Shown: piece after piece, positions 29,430 to 38,308 of the stretch
How positions within the stretch are numbered: position 1 is the stretch's first letter
Layout: the number at the start of each line of letters is the position of its first letter
Assembly (NCBI RefSeq): GCF_036322805.1
Contig: NZ_AP027272.1
Span: forward strand, 3,348,001-3,412,000
DNA length: 64,000 nucleotides
DNA from: Planctobacterium marinum
Lineage (GTDB): Bacteria; Pseudomonadota; Gammaproteobacteria; Enterobacterales; Alteromonadaceae
Reading direction: 5' to 3'
Notes under the pieces: model-generated
Seen by the model: the letters and a program-made list of their open reading frames with translations, nothing else
What the model was told of the DNA's origin: nothing
Database searches by the model: none
Translations under genes and position numbers: made by a program

Positions 29430-30287
29430 TTAATCTAGTGATTTTAACGTGTCCTGGATCACCTGCCAGGCTTTGCTTTTGGGATAAATAAAATCGAAGT
29501 GGCCCGCTTCCTGTAATTCCAGCAGTTGCACCGCTTGCACCCCATCCACCTGACTTGCAGGTACAATGCCGTCTTGTTGACTGAAGATCAGCGTGGTGTT
29601 TGCTGGCATAGGCTGACTTTTAGGATTAGCCGCTCTATAGAGCGCTGGAGCTTCTGAGGGGAGATCCCCCATAAACATGGCAGTGGCCGATTGACAACTG
29701 TTCTCGCCAAGTGCATAAGCTTCCAGGTCCACAATAGCCGCAAGGCCCACTACGGCTTTAAAACGATGCCCGTTTTGGCCGGCCAATAGTGCTAAATGCC
29801 CGCCGGCGGAATGACCCATAATCACGGTTTCCGACAGAGTTATGCCTTGCTCATCCTGTAGATAGTTTATGGCTTGTTGAATATCAAAAAAGCTCTCGGG
29901 CCAGCCTCCTTCTTCATCCCCGGTGCGGCGATACTCCAAAGACCATACTCTGTAGCCCGTATCCGCCAGTGCGCTGGTGAAGGCTCTACTATGCGCAATA
30001 TCGTAGGCACTTAACCAACAACCGCCGTGGATAAAAATAATATCGCCATTGTGAGACCCTGAGCCGGCTTTCCCGGTTTCGATAGTCCAGGCTTCAATAA
30101 ATTGCAGCGCATCCTCTCCATAAAACAGTTTTTTGTCGGCTTGTCGAAACGGATACTCCAGTACGGTTTTGTAAGGTACCTGATCAACCGATTCATCAGC
30201 TTGAATATCAGAGTTTACAAAAAAGATAGGGAAAAAAAGCCCGATTAGTTTTAGATAAAAAGAGGATTTCATTGAATTTTGAACCAT
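29430..30287 (-). CDS. Exported alpha/beta hydrolase, arylformamidase-like
   Basis: 285 residues from the ATG at 30287 (a TTG at 30305 and an ATG at 30272 are alternatives). An N-terminal hydrophobic segment (LKLIGLFFPIFFVNSDIQA) looks like a signal peptide. The core has HGGCW, the oxyanion motif seen in kynurenine formamidases, the nucleophile serine in GHSAGGH, an acid in FSQQDGIVPAS and a C-terminal histidine in EAGHFDFIYP. Gene order with kynU and the HGGxW motif point to N-formylkynurenine hydrolysis; the export signal is unusual for that role, so the function remains an inference. Confidence 0.8.
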   Translation of the reverse strand: MVQNSMKSSFYLKLIGLFFPIFFVNSDIQADESVDQVPYKTVLEYPFRQADKKLFYGEDALQFIEAWTIETGKAGSGSHNGDIIFIHGGCWLSAYDIAHSRAFTSALADTGYRVWSLEYRRTGDEEGGWPESFFDIQQAINYLQDEQGITLSETVIMGHSAGGHLALLAGQNGHRFKAVVGLAAIVDLEAYALGENSCQSATAMFMGDLPSEAPALYRAANPKSQPMPANTTLIFSQQDGIVPASQVDGVQAVQLLELQEAGHFDFIYPKSKAWQVIQDTLKSLD

Positions 30288-30397
30288 CGACGATGAAGAT
30301 CTCAATAATCAATCAGGCGATGCAAAATTGCAAATTGTGACATCACTGGCACATCCGCGCCATTACGGGCGACAATACCAGTGATGAATTCAAACAC

Positions 30398-30547
30398 TCA
30401 GGTATTTTTTATACTCTGCCAAAACATCATGGCCGAACCCAGCATAAACAGCCAAATACCGACAATAGCGAAATCACCAAACCAAGGTAAAAACAAGGTA
30501 CTGCCAGTGAAAAAGCAAGCACTAGCGAGGGAATTTGTATTTATCAT
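30398..30547 (-). CDS. YrhK-like membrane miniprotein
   Basis: 49 residues from the ATG at 30547: MINTNSLASACFFTGSTL followed by hydrophobic stretches (FAIVGIWLFMLGSAMMFW) and SIKNT at the end. The spacing of GS, FLP and GxWLFMLGS resembles half of a YrhK-type membrane domain. It starts 17 bases after the AhpD-like gene on the same strand. The ribosome binding site is weak, and a longer open frame to 30622 overlaps the upstream gene. Reality of this gene is likely but not certain. Confidence 0.5.
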   Translation of the reverse strand: MINTNSLASACFFTGSTLFLPWFGDFAIVGIWLFMLGSAMMFWQSIKNT

Positions 30548-30564
30548 GCGATTAGCTTTCAATA

Positions 30565-31026
30565 CTATCTCTCCAGTGTTATTTCCGGTTGAAAACCAAA
30601 CCCTACCGCGATTCGATTCCAATTATTGATCTCCAATACGATGGTACTGAGTTCTACCAGTCCTTTTTCGCCAAAGACCAAAAGCGCCTCGTTAAAAATC
30701 TCATCCGTAACGGGTTTTGTACTTACCAAGGTCAATGCTTCTGTCCAGGCAAGAGCTGCACGCTCTTCATTGTTAAAACAATCTAACTCGCGCCAAGCTG
30801 GCAATACATCCAATTTCGCTTGCAACTCACCATCGGAGCGAGCCTCATCTGAATGCATTTTCTGACAATAGCCGCAGTGATTGAGTTGCGAAGCGCGCAA
30901 CTTAACCAGGTGACGCAATCGCGCCGAAATAGCCACATCTTTGGGCAATTCACCGATGGCCGGAATATGGGTTAACAGACGCGGGCACAGTTCAAACAGC
31001 TTGATTGGGGAAATACGCGGATTCAT
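30565..31026 (-). CDS. Carboxymuconolactone decarboxylase family (AhpD-like) protein
   Basis: 153 residues, all-helical AhpD-like fold. The redox motif is visible as HCGYCQKMH (CxxC with the following His). The ASQLNHCGYC and EERAALAWTEALT segments are typical of the family of alkylperoxidase/antioxidant proteins. A GGAG site precedes the ATG. It lies just downstream of the AraC regulator gene on the same strand, so the regulator may control it. Confidence 0.9.
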   Translation of the reverse strand: MNPRISPIKLFELCPRLLTHIPAIGELPKDVAISARLRHLVKLRASQLNHCGYCQKMHSDEARSDGELQAKLDVLPAWRELDCFNNEERAALAWTEALTLVSTKPVTDEIFNEALLVFGEKGLVELSTIVLEINNWNRIAVGFGFQPEITLER

Positions 31027-31101
31027 TAATTGCTCTCCAGTTATTAACTGCCAGCAAGTATGAAAAAATGCCTCTTTCAGGTATTGGAAATTTGCGACAA
31101 T

Positions 31102-31926
31102 TTAACAATCAGAAGACAATTTTCGCAGCCTGTATTGTTGCGGTGTTTCGAGAGTGTGTTTGTGAAAGGCGTTGGTAAAATGCGCCTGATCGTAGTATCC
31201 ACAACTCAGGGCAACTTCACCGAGAGAGTCCTTCGTGTTAATTAAACGTTGCCGTGCCCTGCGAATTTGACTAAAACTCAACAATTGCAGAGGCGTAAAG
31301 CCCAGTCCATTTTTGCAACGTCGTTCCAATGTGCGTCGCGACACCCCCACTTGCGCTGCTAATTGCTCAGGCAGCAATAAGTTTGATGAAGTCAATTTGA
31401 GCAATGGCAAAAGCCTATTTTCCTGAACCTGATTTAGCGTCACTAATCTTTCAAGCCACGCTAAAACCGCCTTGGCTCCTTGCACTAAATCCATTTCAGC
31501 CAGGGAATCCAATAACACCATAAACTGGCTTTTCTGTGCGACATAGCTGTGCAAGAAATCGGATTCTGCGAGGTTTAATTGCAGATTGCTTTTGTCGCCG
31601 ATATGCAGGCCCAGCAGAGCGCCAGCCGCTCCCGGATGCAAACGAACGCTAAGCAAGCCATATTCAGACGTCCAGCTTTGAGTCAGTACTTGTGCCTGAT
31701 GTAAAAAAGTGGCACGCACATTTGTTGTACTTATCTCAAAACTGATACTGGCACCCGCATCGGGGTAAAATTTATCGGTGAATCGCTGAGCAGTAGAGCG
31801 TTTTTGTGGCGGCTTGAGCCAGAGACATTGCACCCATTGCTGAAGATGCTCTGGTGGTGGCAGCAACGTGATATCAGCGCGTGCAAAGTTCGCCGACGGA
31901 ATAATATCTAATCCCTGCTGAATCAA
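31102..31926 (-). CDS. AraC family transcriptional regulator
   Basis: 274 residues: an N-terminal DUF6597-like sensor portion (PPPEHLQQWVQCLWL..., FYPDAGASISFE, VRLHPGAAGALLG) and a C-terminal AraC double helix-turn-helix (about 170-270) with SRRTLERRCKNGLGFTPLQLL and GYYDQAHFTNAFHKHTLETPQQYR. The N-terminal form is that of regulators whose effector is unknown. Its direct downstream neighbour is the AhpD-like gene. Confidence 0.9.
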   Translation of the reverse strand: MIQQGLDIIPSANFARADITLLPPPEHLQQWVQCLWLKPPQKRSTAQRFTDKFYPDAGASISFEISTTNVRATFLHQAQVLTQSWTSEYGLLSVRLHPGAAGALLGLHIGDKSNLQLNLAESDFLHSYVAQKSQFMVLLDSLAEMDLVQGAKAVLAWLERLVTLNQVQENRLLPLLKLTSSNLLLPEQLAAQVGVSRRTLERRCKNGLGFTPLQLLSFSQIRRARQRLINTKDSLGEVALSCGYYDQAHFTNAFHKHTLETPQQYRLRKLSSDC

Positions 31927-31996
31927 ATAAAAACACCAGTAATCAAGGGTAACGAAAGTTTACCCGCTAATGTTCAACTGGCAAACATAAAACTTG

Positions 31997-32302
31997 TTAC
32001 TGAATGCAAGCTGCCCAAAACGCCTTAACTTGTTGCTGATCTGGCTCTTCCAACTCGCCATCTGCAAACGCCTTATCCAGACTGGCCAGCATTTGAGTAT
32101 TGAGGGCTGCGGCGGTTTCTTCACCTTGCAACTGGCACTGGCTTACCACCAGCGAAAAATGGCCACTCAAATAACCTGCGATAAACAGTTCCTGATCGGT
32201 GCCGTGCTCTACTACCCCGTCAAACTTGTTCTGAATAGTGTCTACCAGTGCTTCGAAGGCCTGGTGAGGCTCTTGGTTTTGCTGGGTATCTTGATGTTGC
32301 AA
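31997..32302 (-). CDS. yfcL: YfcL family protein
   Basis: 101 residues, acidic, no signal peptide. Segments HFSLVVSQCQL and DKAFADGELEEPDQQQVKAFW fit YfcL, a small conserved gammaproteobacterial protein of unknown function. In E. coli yfcL lies between mnmC and epmC; here it lies downstream of an ATP-NAD kinase gene and epmC on the same strand, so the neighbourhood is partly conserved. Confidence 0.85.
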   Translation of the reverse strand: MQHQDTQQNQEPHQAFEALVDTIQNKFDGVVEHGTDQELFIAGYLSGHFSLVVSQCQLQGEETAAALNTQMLASLDKAFADGELEEPDQQQVKAFWAACIQ

Positions 32303-32320
32303 TGCTTTTCCTTTGATTTG

Positions 32321-33499
32321 TTAAACCGGCTCTGCCACCGGATATAAAACTTGATCGTGATAGCCAGTGATCACCGGAAGAAGACCTGCCAATTCGGCAT
32401 TGAGCTGCTCATCCCCCGTATCCGCCAAAAGCGGTCGACCGTTTAGCGCCTGGAGCTTAGATTTGGTGGCCACCAGAATGATATTTTCTCGCCCGACGGC
32501 GCGAATAACTGCGGGGCTGAGCTGTTGATTGCCACGACCAAATATATGGCCCTGACCGCCAATCAAGGTGATCACCAGCTTGCATTCTTTCTCGGAGATC
32601 ATGTTTAGCAATTCAGTGGCATTGAGATCTGCAGCCAATAGTTCCTGATGCTGGATCACATCCACCCCCAACAGCGTATTGTCCAGCCCCATTTCTTCCA
32701 TGACAGCAGCAACAGTAGTGCCAGAGCCCATGATAAAGAGTTCATCGTCCATCATTTCAATCACGTGGGCGGCAATATCGGCCAGCACTAACTCTTCCAC
32801 TTCTTTGCCGCCATTTTTCACCGCCTGCACATAATGCAGCTCAGCGGGAATACGCATGGCACCATATTGTCGCGCCCGCACTTTCCCCTCACGAAAAGCC
32901 ACTTCATCAATGTCCATTACTTGTGCATCGTCGAGACTGACAATTTCACCGCGCAACAAATTTTCTACAACCCGGCCCGCTGCTTTAGGCGTGATGGCAT
33001 AAACTCCAGAATGTATCTTAACACCAGCCGGGATGCCCAGTGCCGGCAGTATTTCGGGGATCACTGAGCAAACATTGCGGGCCGTACCATCACCGCCAGC
33101 AAACAACAATAAATCTACGTCCTGTTCCACCAATGCTTTTACCGTATTTTCGGTATCTTCCGCTTCGGTTTGAGTGCTGTGGGGTTGATATACAATGTGA
33201 GTTTCAAATCCTAAGGCTTTACAAACATCTTCGCCCATCTCGCCTGAGGCAGTGTACACCTGGACGATTTCTTTTAAATGTGCAAACACTTCCAGCGCGG
33301 TTTGAGTGCGTAAATTAGCCTTTTTCTCAGCGCCAGCGGCCAACGCTTTGCTGCGAATATCCGCACCATCACTCCCCTTTAACGCCATAGCGCCGCCTAT
33401 CCCGGCATATGGGTTGATGACCAGCCCCAGGCGAAACTTTCGGGTGGCATGGTATTTAACAGGTAAATCGGATTTTAACGACAGATCAGACTGCGACAT
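32321..33499 (-). CDS. ATP-NAD kinase family protein (COG3199 type)
   Basis: 392 residues from the ATG at 33499 (MSQSDLSLKSDL); the open frame extends to 33649 but those 50 residues overlap epmC and look non-coding. It shows GLVINPYAGIGGAMALKGSDG, the GGDGTARN kinase motif, PAGVKIHSGVYA, and MGSGTTVAAVMEEMG. The family is a divergent branch of NAD/diacylglycerol-type kinases with an extra N-terminal Rossmann-like part; the substrate is not fixed. The start overlaps the 3' end of epmC by 14 bases, so the two are translated from one message. Confidence 0.9.
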   Translation of the reverse strand: MSQSDLSLKSDLPVKYHATRKFRLGLVINPYAGIGGAMALKGSDGADIRSKALAAGAEKKANLRTQTALEVFAHLKEIVQVYTASGEMGEDVCKALGFETHIVYQPHSTQTEAEDTENTVKALVEQDVDLLLFAGGDGTARNVCSVIPEILPALGIPAGVKIHSGVYAITPKAAGRVVENLLRGEIVSLDDAQVMDIDEVAFREGKVRARQYGAMRIPAELHYVQAVKNGGKEVEELVLADIAAHVIEMMDDELFIMGSGTTVAAVMEEMGLDNTLLGVDVIQHQELLAADLNATELLNMISEKECKLVITLIGGQGHIFGRGNQQLSPAVIRAVGRENIILVATKSKLQALNGRPLLADTGDEQLNAELAGLLPVITGYHDQVLYPVAEPV

Positions 33500-34034
33500 C
33501 GAAACGCGGCTCCGGTTGGAAATCAGCAAGGCTGAGAGTTGGTGTATGGTAAAATTTATGCAAAGCATCCACCAACATTTGTGCCCGCGTTGGCAAGCCC
33601 TGCTCCAGATATGCGGCGACTTGCTGTAAGACCTTATCCTGAAAGGCAAATCGGTCTACCGGGGCACCATCCAGGTTATCGGTACTCACCCGAAACTGTA
33701 AACCACAGGCCACCGCGAAACACCATTCAATCGCTTGCGGTTTCACTTCTACCTTTTCAAACTCGGCTTGCTGCTGTTCATTTCTGCCATCGGGGCAATA
33801 CCAATAACCGTAATCCACCTGTTTTCGGCGCGCTTCTCCGGCAATACACCAGTGAGCTATCTCATGCAAAGCGCTGCTGAAAAAACCATGGGCGAATTCA
33901 ATACGGTGGTAATGGCAGTCTCCATCGGCTGGCAGGTACACAGGTTCACCCTCGCCTTTTACCAGGCGGGTATTAAAGTCCTCAAAACAAGTGTTAAACA
34001 CCTGAATAAGATCCTGGTATTGATGCCTGTTGGC
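33486..34034 (-). CDS. epmC: Elongation factor P hydroxylase EpmC
   Basis: 182 residues from the ATG at 34034 (MANRHQYQDLIQVFNTCF), matching E. coli YfcM. The metal-binding motif HEIAHW is preceded by AHGFFSSAL and followed by CIAGEARR and DYGYWYCPDGR; VEVKPQAIEW is also conserved. The enzyme hydroxylates the beta-lysylated lysine of elongation factor P. An earlier TTG at 34049 is possible. It leads the epmC / NAD-kinase-like / yfcL operon. Confidence 0.95.
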   Translation of the reverse strand, partial: ANRHQYQDLIQVFNTCFEDFNTRLVKGEGEPVYLPADGDCHYHRIEFAHGFFSSALHEIAHWCIAGEARRKQVDYGYWYCPDGRNEQQQAEFEKVEVKPQAIEWCFAVACGLQFRVSTDNLDGAPVDRFAFQDKVLQQVAAYLEQGLPTRAQMLVDALHKFYHTPTLSLADFQPEPRFDVAV

Positions 34035-34200
34035 CATGCCGAGTTGCAACCTGTGTTGTTGGAAAGGCGCGCATTTTAGCCGCTTGGTTGCGGCAATTCA
34101 ATTTATGACCCAATACAAGGATTTGCTAAAGGATGGTTGACAGACTGGTAGTACCAGTTACACAATCCCTTTCAGTCCTCATAAACTGACGAATTAGACT

Positions 34201-34920
34201 ATGCTACTTACCGATATTATCAACCAGCGCCGCAGTATCCGCTCCTTTAGCGAAAAGGAAGTCAGTGATGAGGTGCTCAACGAACTGCTTAATCTGGCGC
34301 TGGAGTCCCCCAGTAGCTCTAATTCTCAGCCCTATAAAATTGCTATTGCGAAAGGCGCAACGGCTAAAGCCATCGCCGGGGATCTGCAAGATAAATTCTG
34401 GCGCAGCAATGCCATTAACAAACAGCCTTTGCCGAAAAAGCTGTTTTCAGCTCTCACCAGCGATGCCATGCCCGACAGTGATTTTAAACCTATCCTGGGA
34501 AAATACCCCGGCGAGTTTCAAAAGCGTCGGGTGGAAACCGGTATGGGACTGTATAAGGTGTTAGGCATCAAGCGAGAAGATAAAAAGGCCCGCGATGAGC
34601 ACATGGCGAAAAACTTCTCATTTTTTGATGCACCAGTGGCGCTATTCTTTTTCGTGGACCCACGTATGAAACACACAGCATTGGTGGATGCCGGAATATT
34701 CATGCAAACCCTGATGCTGGCGGCAACAGATAAAGGGTTAGGCACCTGTGCACAAGGCGCACTAGGCATCTGGCGTTCACCGCTGGATAAGCACTTTGCG
34801 ATTCCCAAAGAATACAAGCTGGTATGCGGTATGGCATTGGGTTACCCCGATGACAACGAAGTAAACCAGTATCGTCCTGAAAAGCTCAGCCTTTCGGATC
34901 TTGTAATTCCGGGTAAGTGA
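34201..34920 (+). CDS. Nitroreductase family protein
   Basis: 239 residues. The FMN-binding start IINQRRSIRSFSEKEVSDE and the later segments SPSSSNSQPYKIAIA, LGTCAQGALGIW and GMALGYPDD are those of NfnB/FRP-like nitroreductases that reduce nitro compounds or quinones with NAD(P)H. The substrate is unknown. It stands before the FFLEELY-motif gene, with 46 bases between them. Confidence 0.93.
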   Translation: MLLTDIINQRRSIRSFSEKEVSDEVLNELLNLALESPSSSNSQPYKIAIAKGATAKAIAGDLQDKFWRSNAINKQPLPKKLFSALTSDAMPDSDFKPILGKYPGEFQKRRVETGMGLYKVLGIKREDKKARDEHMAKNFSFFDAPVALFFFVDPRMKHTALVDAGIFMQTLMLAATDKGLGTCAQGALGIWRSPLDKHFAIPKEYKLVCGMALGYPDDNEVNQYRPEKLSLSDLVIPGK

Positions 34921-34966
34921 CACTATTTACTGATGAACGATAGCAAAAAAGTGGCTTAAGTCCCGC

Positions 34967-35662
34967 ATGAGTGAACACATCGATAACATTGTGGCCTATT
35001 TGCGTAGCTCCGCAGAACTCTACGAACAGGTACAACAAGACGGTTTGAACGAACAATTGATTGCCCTGCGAAAATGGCAATGCGAACGCTTGCTAACCAG
35101 TCATGCCGAGATGTGCGAAGTGCCTAAGTATCAGATTGCCATTCAGTTTTTTGTGGATGAGCTTTATGGCCCCAAGGATTTTAGCCAGCGAGACAAAGAC
35201 ATCGAAAAAGTTGTGCCTAAAATGAAAAAGTGGCTACCGGATGAGGCGTTGGAATCACTCGCCGTTGCCATTCATCTCAATGCCCTATCGCAAGAGCTAG
35301 ATGTCGCCATGCTACAACAATTGCAGGGGGCGGTGCTCACTCGTGATAGTTATGCAGCAGCTTATCGGGCTTGCGATAATCAAACCCAGCGCGCGCTGCA
35401 AATCGACTACATCGAGCAATTGGGCCTGGATCTGGCGCAGGTGGTGCGCTTGCCCGGTATCGGATTTGTTTTGAAGATGGCGCGCACACCAGCACAGCTG
35501 GCGGGCGTTGGTACCTTACAAGAGTTTCTGGAAGATGGTTTCAGTGCCTTTAAACAACTGGGTGATGTACAAGAATTTATCGTCCCCGTGGTGAGCAAGG
35601 AACGAGAAATCATGCAGCAGTTGTTTAGCGGCGAAAATCCACTGCCTGACATAACCCGATAA
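34967..35662 (+). CDS. FFLEELY-motif protein
   Basis: 231 residues, predicted mostly helical and cytoplasmic. The motif appears as FFVDELYGPKDFSQRDKDIEKV (about residues 60-80, broken here only by reading), with GFVLKMARTPAQLAGVGTLQEF in the C-terminal half. The family is widespread in marine gammaproteobacteria; no function is established. It is followed by a 240-base gap before the chaperone cluster. Confidence 0.88.
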   Translation: MSEHIDNIVAYLRSSAELYEQVQQDGLNEQLIALRKWQCERLLTSHAEMCEVPKYQIAIQFFVDELYGPKDFSQRDKDIEKVVPKMKKWLPDEALESLAVAIHLNALSQELDVAMLQQLQGAVLTRDSYAAAYRACDNQTQRALQIDYIEQLGLDLAQVVRLPGIGFVLKMARTPAQLAGVGTLQEFLEDGFSAFKQLGDVQEFIVPVVSKEREIMQQLFSGENPLPDITR

Positions 35663-35701
35663 CGGCGCTGATTTGCTGCATTATTGTTAACAGAATTTTA
35701 G

Positions 35702-35733
35702 TACAGCGTTAAAAATAACCAGCGGACGCTGTA
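35702..35733 (+). terminator. Inverted repeat after the FFLEELY gene
   Basis: Perfect 8-bp arms TACAGCGT and ACGCTGTA separated by 16 bases, 40 bases after the stop codon. No T run follows, so it may be a weak terminator or a leader structure of the chaperone cluster. Confidence 0.35.
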
Positions 35734-35902
35734 AAGCCCATTATTTGGTGCAAAAAAGGTGAGGATGGCTAAAATTTCTGCTACATTCCGCGCCTTATTC
35801 GCAACGAATTTACAATCATATTTCATCCCCTAATACTGCGCTTAAAATGATTTGCAGTATCGCTATTTCGGGATGACACATTGAGTCACTTTGGAGACAC
35901 TC

Positions 35903-36415
35903 ATGGAACAGAATTACGGTTTTTTCACTCGCCTTTCAATGGCCTTTAAAATGATTTTCAGTGGTGCTTACACCCAGTCACTGTTAAACCCGGTCGCAGC
36001 AGAACCTGAAGCTCCCACAGTTGAAATCAAAGAAAGCAATCAAGATAGCGCTTTGCAAATGCTGGCCCTGCTACAAAAAGAAGGTCGCTTAATCGACTTT
36101 ATCAATGAAGACGTGACCCCATTTTCCGACGAACAAGTAGCAGCCGCTGCGCGTGTAGTGCACCAGGGCGTGAAAAAAGCCCTAAGTGAGCACGTGACTT
36201 TCACGCCGGTAAGTCACGTGGCCGAAGGCGAACCACTGACTTTACAAGCAGATTACAAGCGCAGTGAATTTCAGCTAATTGGCAATGTTGCCGGACAACC
36301 GCCGTTTAATGGTACAGTGATCCACAAAGGCTGGAAGGTCAGCGAAATGACATTGCCTGCCGTTGTAGAAGGCACCGATCTAAATATCGTGGCCGCTGCT
36401 GAGGTGGAACTATGA
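35903..36415 (+). CDS. DUF2760 protein of the Hsp70 accessory cluster
   Basis: 170 residues from the ATG at 35903, which has GGAG six bases upstream (the TTG at 35891 overlaps that site). An N-terminal amphipathic/hydrophobic stretch (FFTRLSMAFKMIFSGAY) is followed by LLQKEGRLIDFINEDVTPFSD and a C-terminal beta-rich part with GWKVSEMTLPAV. DUF2760 genes occur next to a pair of divergent Hsp70 genes, as here. The stop codon overlaps the start of the first Hsp70 gene (ATGA), so translation is coupled. Function unknown; a co-chaperone or client-recruiting role is an inference. Confidence 0.9.
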   Translation: MEQNYGFFTRLSMAFKMIFSGAYTQSLLNPVAAEPEAPTVEIKESNQDSALQMLALLQKEGRLIDFINEDVTPFSDEQVAAAARVVHQGVKKALSEHVTFTPVSHVAEGEPLTLQADYKRSEFQLIGNVAGQPPFNGTVIHKGWKVSEMTLPAVVEGTDLNIVAAAEVEL

Positions 36416-38226
36416 GCGAAGCCCAATATAGCGTTGGTATCGATTTAGGTACCACTCACTGTGTACTGTCCTACACCAGGTTAAATGACGAGCAGGCTAA
36501 ACCAGAAATCCTGGCCATCCCACAACTGGTGGCTGCGGGCCAGGTGGAAGGCAGACACGCCCTGCCCTCGTTTGTATTTTTACCCAATCAGGCTCAATTT
36601 GATGCACAGCAGTTAAGCTTGCCATGGCAACAAGACTATCCTCTTGCTGGTCAATTCGCCCGTGAGCTGGGACAAAAAACCCCGGACAGACTGGTGAGCA
36701 GCGCTAAAAGCTGGTTATGCCACAGTCAAATCGACCGCCGCAGTGGTATTTTGCCCATCGAAGCACCTGAAGATATCGAAAAAATCTCGCCATTTACGGC
36801 CTCTAAGATCTATTTACAGCATTTACACAGTGCTTGGGCGCAGCAGTTCCCGGATGCCCCGCTGAATGAGCAGCAACTGGTGATCACCGTTCCTGCTTCG
36901 TTTGATCCAGCAGCTCGCGAGTTAACCATGAACGCCGCCGCTGAAGCCGGTCTTAGCCACGCCGTATTACTGGAAGAGCCACAAGCCGCGCTTTATAGCT
37001 GGATTGCAGAGGCAGGTGATGACTGGCGAGAACAAGTGTCAGTAGGTGACGTAATCCTTGTGGTAGACATTGGTGGTGGTACTACCGATTTATCGCTAAT
37101 GGCAGTCAGTGAAGAAGACGGTGCCTTGCAGCTAACCCGTGTTGCTGTTGGCGATCATATATTATTAGGTGGTGACAACATGGACCTGACATTGGCCCAT
37201 GTAGTAGCACAAAAATTAGCTCAACAAGGCAACCGCCTGCAGCCATGGCAAATCTCTGGTCTGGCACATGCGTGTCGTAGTGCTAAAGAAACCCTGTTGA
37301 GTGACAACGATACCCACACAGTGCCACTGGTGGTGCCCAGCCGCGGCTCCAGCTTGATGGGCGGCAGCTTGCGAGCTGAATTAACACGCGATGAAGTACA
37401 GCAAGTATTAATCGATGGCTTCTTCCCTCATGTTGATGCCCATGCCCAACCCCAACGTCGTGGGCGTGCCGCGCTGTCTACCGTGAGCTTGCCTTACGAA
37501 CAAGATGCGGCTATTACGCGACACCTCGCTGCGTTTTTACAAAAGCAAAAACACGCAGGTGAGCACCTGGCGGGATTTGGTGCTGAGCAACAGAATTTTA
37601 TGCACCCCACGGCAATTTTGTTTAATGGTGGCGTAGCAAAAGCAGACAACATCGTTGGCCGTATCACCGAAGTGGTCAACAGCTGGCTGGCAAGCGATAC
37701 TGATGGGCAACTCAAAGTACTGCGCGGCATAGATGTGGATCAAGCCGTAGCCCAAGGAGCCAGTTATTACGGCCAGGTGCGCCTAGGTGAAGGCGTGCGC
37801 ATTCGCGGTGGCACGGCGGCAGCATTTTACGTGGGCATTGAATCAGCCATGCCCGCCATCCCGGGTATGCCGCCTCCGATGGAAGCCTATTGTTTGGCCC
37901 CCTTTGGCATGGAAGAAGGTACCGAAGCCGATTTACCCTCGCAGACATTCTCTTTAATTGTGGGCGAGCCAGTGCGTTTTAGCTTCTATGAATCTAAAAC
38001 CCGCCGAGAAGACATTCCCGGTACCCGTCTGGATTTCTGGAGCGACGAAGAGCTGAGTGAACTACCAGAAATAGAAGTAACGCTGCATTCTGAGCGTTAC
38101 AAAGCAGGTGAAACCGTGGCGGTACAATTGCTTGCCTCCATTAATGAATTGGGCACCCTGCAATTAACGGCAATGGATGTAAACAGTGATAACCACTGGC
38201 AAGTGAGTTTCGAAACCCGAAACTAA
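36412..38226 (+). CDS. Divergent Hsp70 family chaperone (HscC-like)
   Basis: 604 residues. The ATPase domain motifs are GIDLGTTHCVLSY (9-21), the phosphate loop VVDIGGGTTDLS and a LEEPQAALYSW connect segment. The substrate-binding part is short and ends near LTAMDVNSDNHWQVSFE. Family-specific segments IPQLVAAGQVEGRHALPSF and PDRLVSSAKSWL occur also in the next gene. It belongs to the DUF2760-associated Hsp70 type, not to DnaK; no DnaJ or GrpE gene is nearby. Confidence 0.92.
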   Translation: MSEAQYSVGIDLGTTHCVLSYTRLNDEQAKPEILAIPQLVAAGQVEGRHALPSFVFLPNQAQFDAQQLSLPWQQDYPLAGQFARELGQKTPDRLVSSAKSWLCHSQIDRRSGILPIEAPEDIEKISPFTASKIYLQHLHSAWAQQFPDAPLNEQQLVITVPASFDPAARELTMNAAAEAGLSHAVLLEEPQAALYSWIAEAGDDWREQVSVGDVILVVDIGGGTTDLSLMAVSEEDGALQLTRVAVGDHILLGGDNMDLTLAHVVAQKLAQQGNRLQPWQISGLAHACRSAKETLLSDNDTHTVPLVVPSRGSSLMGGSLRAELTRDEVQQVLIDGFFPHVDAHAQPQRRGRAALSTVSLPYEQDAAITRHLAAFLQKQKHAGEHLAGFGAEQQNFMHPTAILFNGGVAKADNIVGRITEVVNSWLASDTDGQLKVLRGIDVDQAVAQGASYYGQVRLGEGVRIRGGTAAAFYVGIESAMPAIPGMPPPMEAYCLAPFGMEEGTEADLPSQTFSLIVGEPVRFSFYESKTRREDIPGTRLDFWSDEELSELPEIEVTLHSERYKAGETVAVQLLASINELGTLQLTAMDVNSDNHWQVSFETRN

Positions 38227-38308
38227 AGCCAAGTGTATGTGCCGTGGTCAATACCTGCGGCACTTAACTCTCTATATCCCGTTTTCGACATCTTGCTAAT
38301 GTGACTTC

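Noticed and set aside
35815-35850. Possible heat-shock sigma-32 promoter before the DUF2760/Hsp70 cluster
   Set aside because: CCCCTAATA resembles the -10 element, but no CTTGAAA-like -35 element lies at the proper distance.
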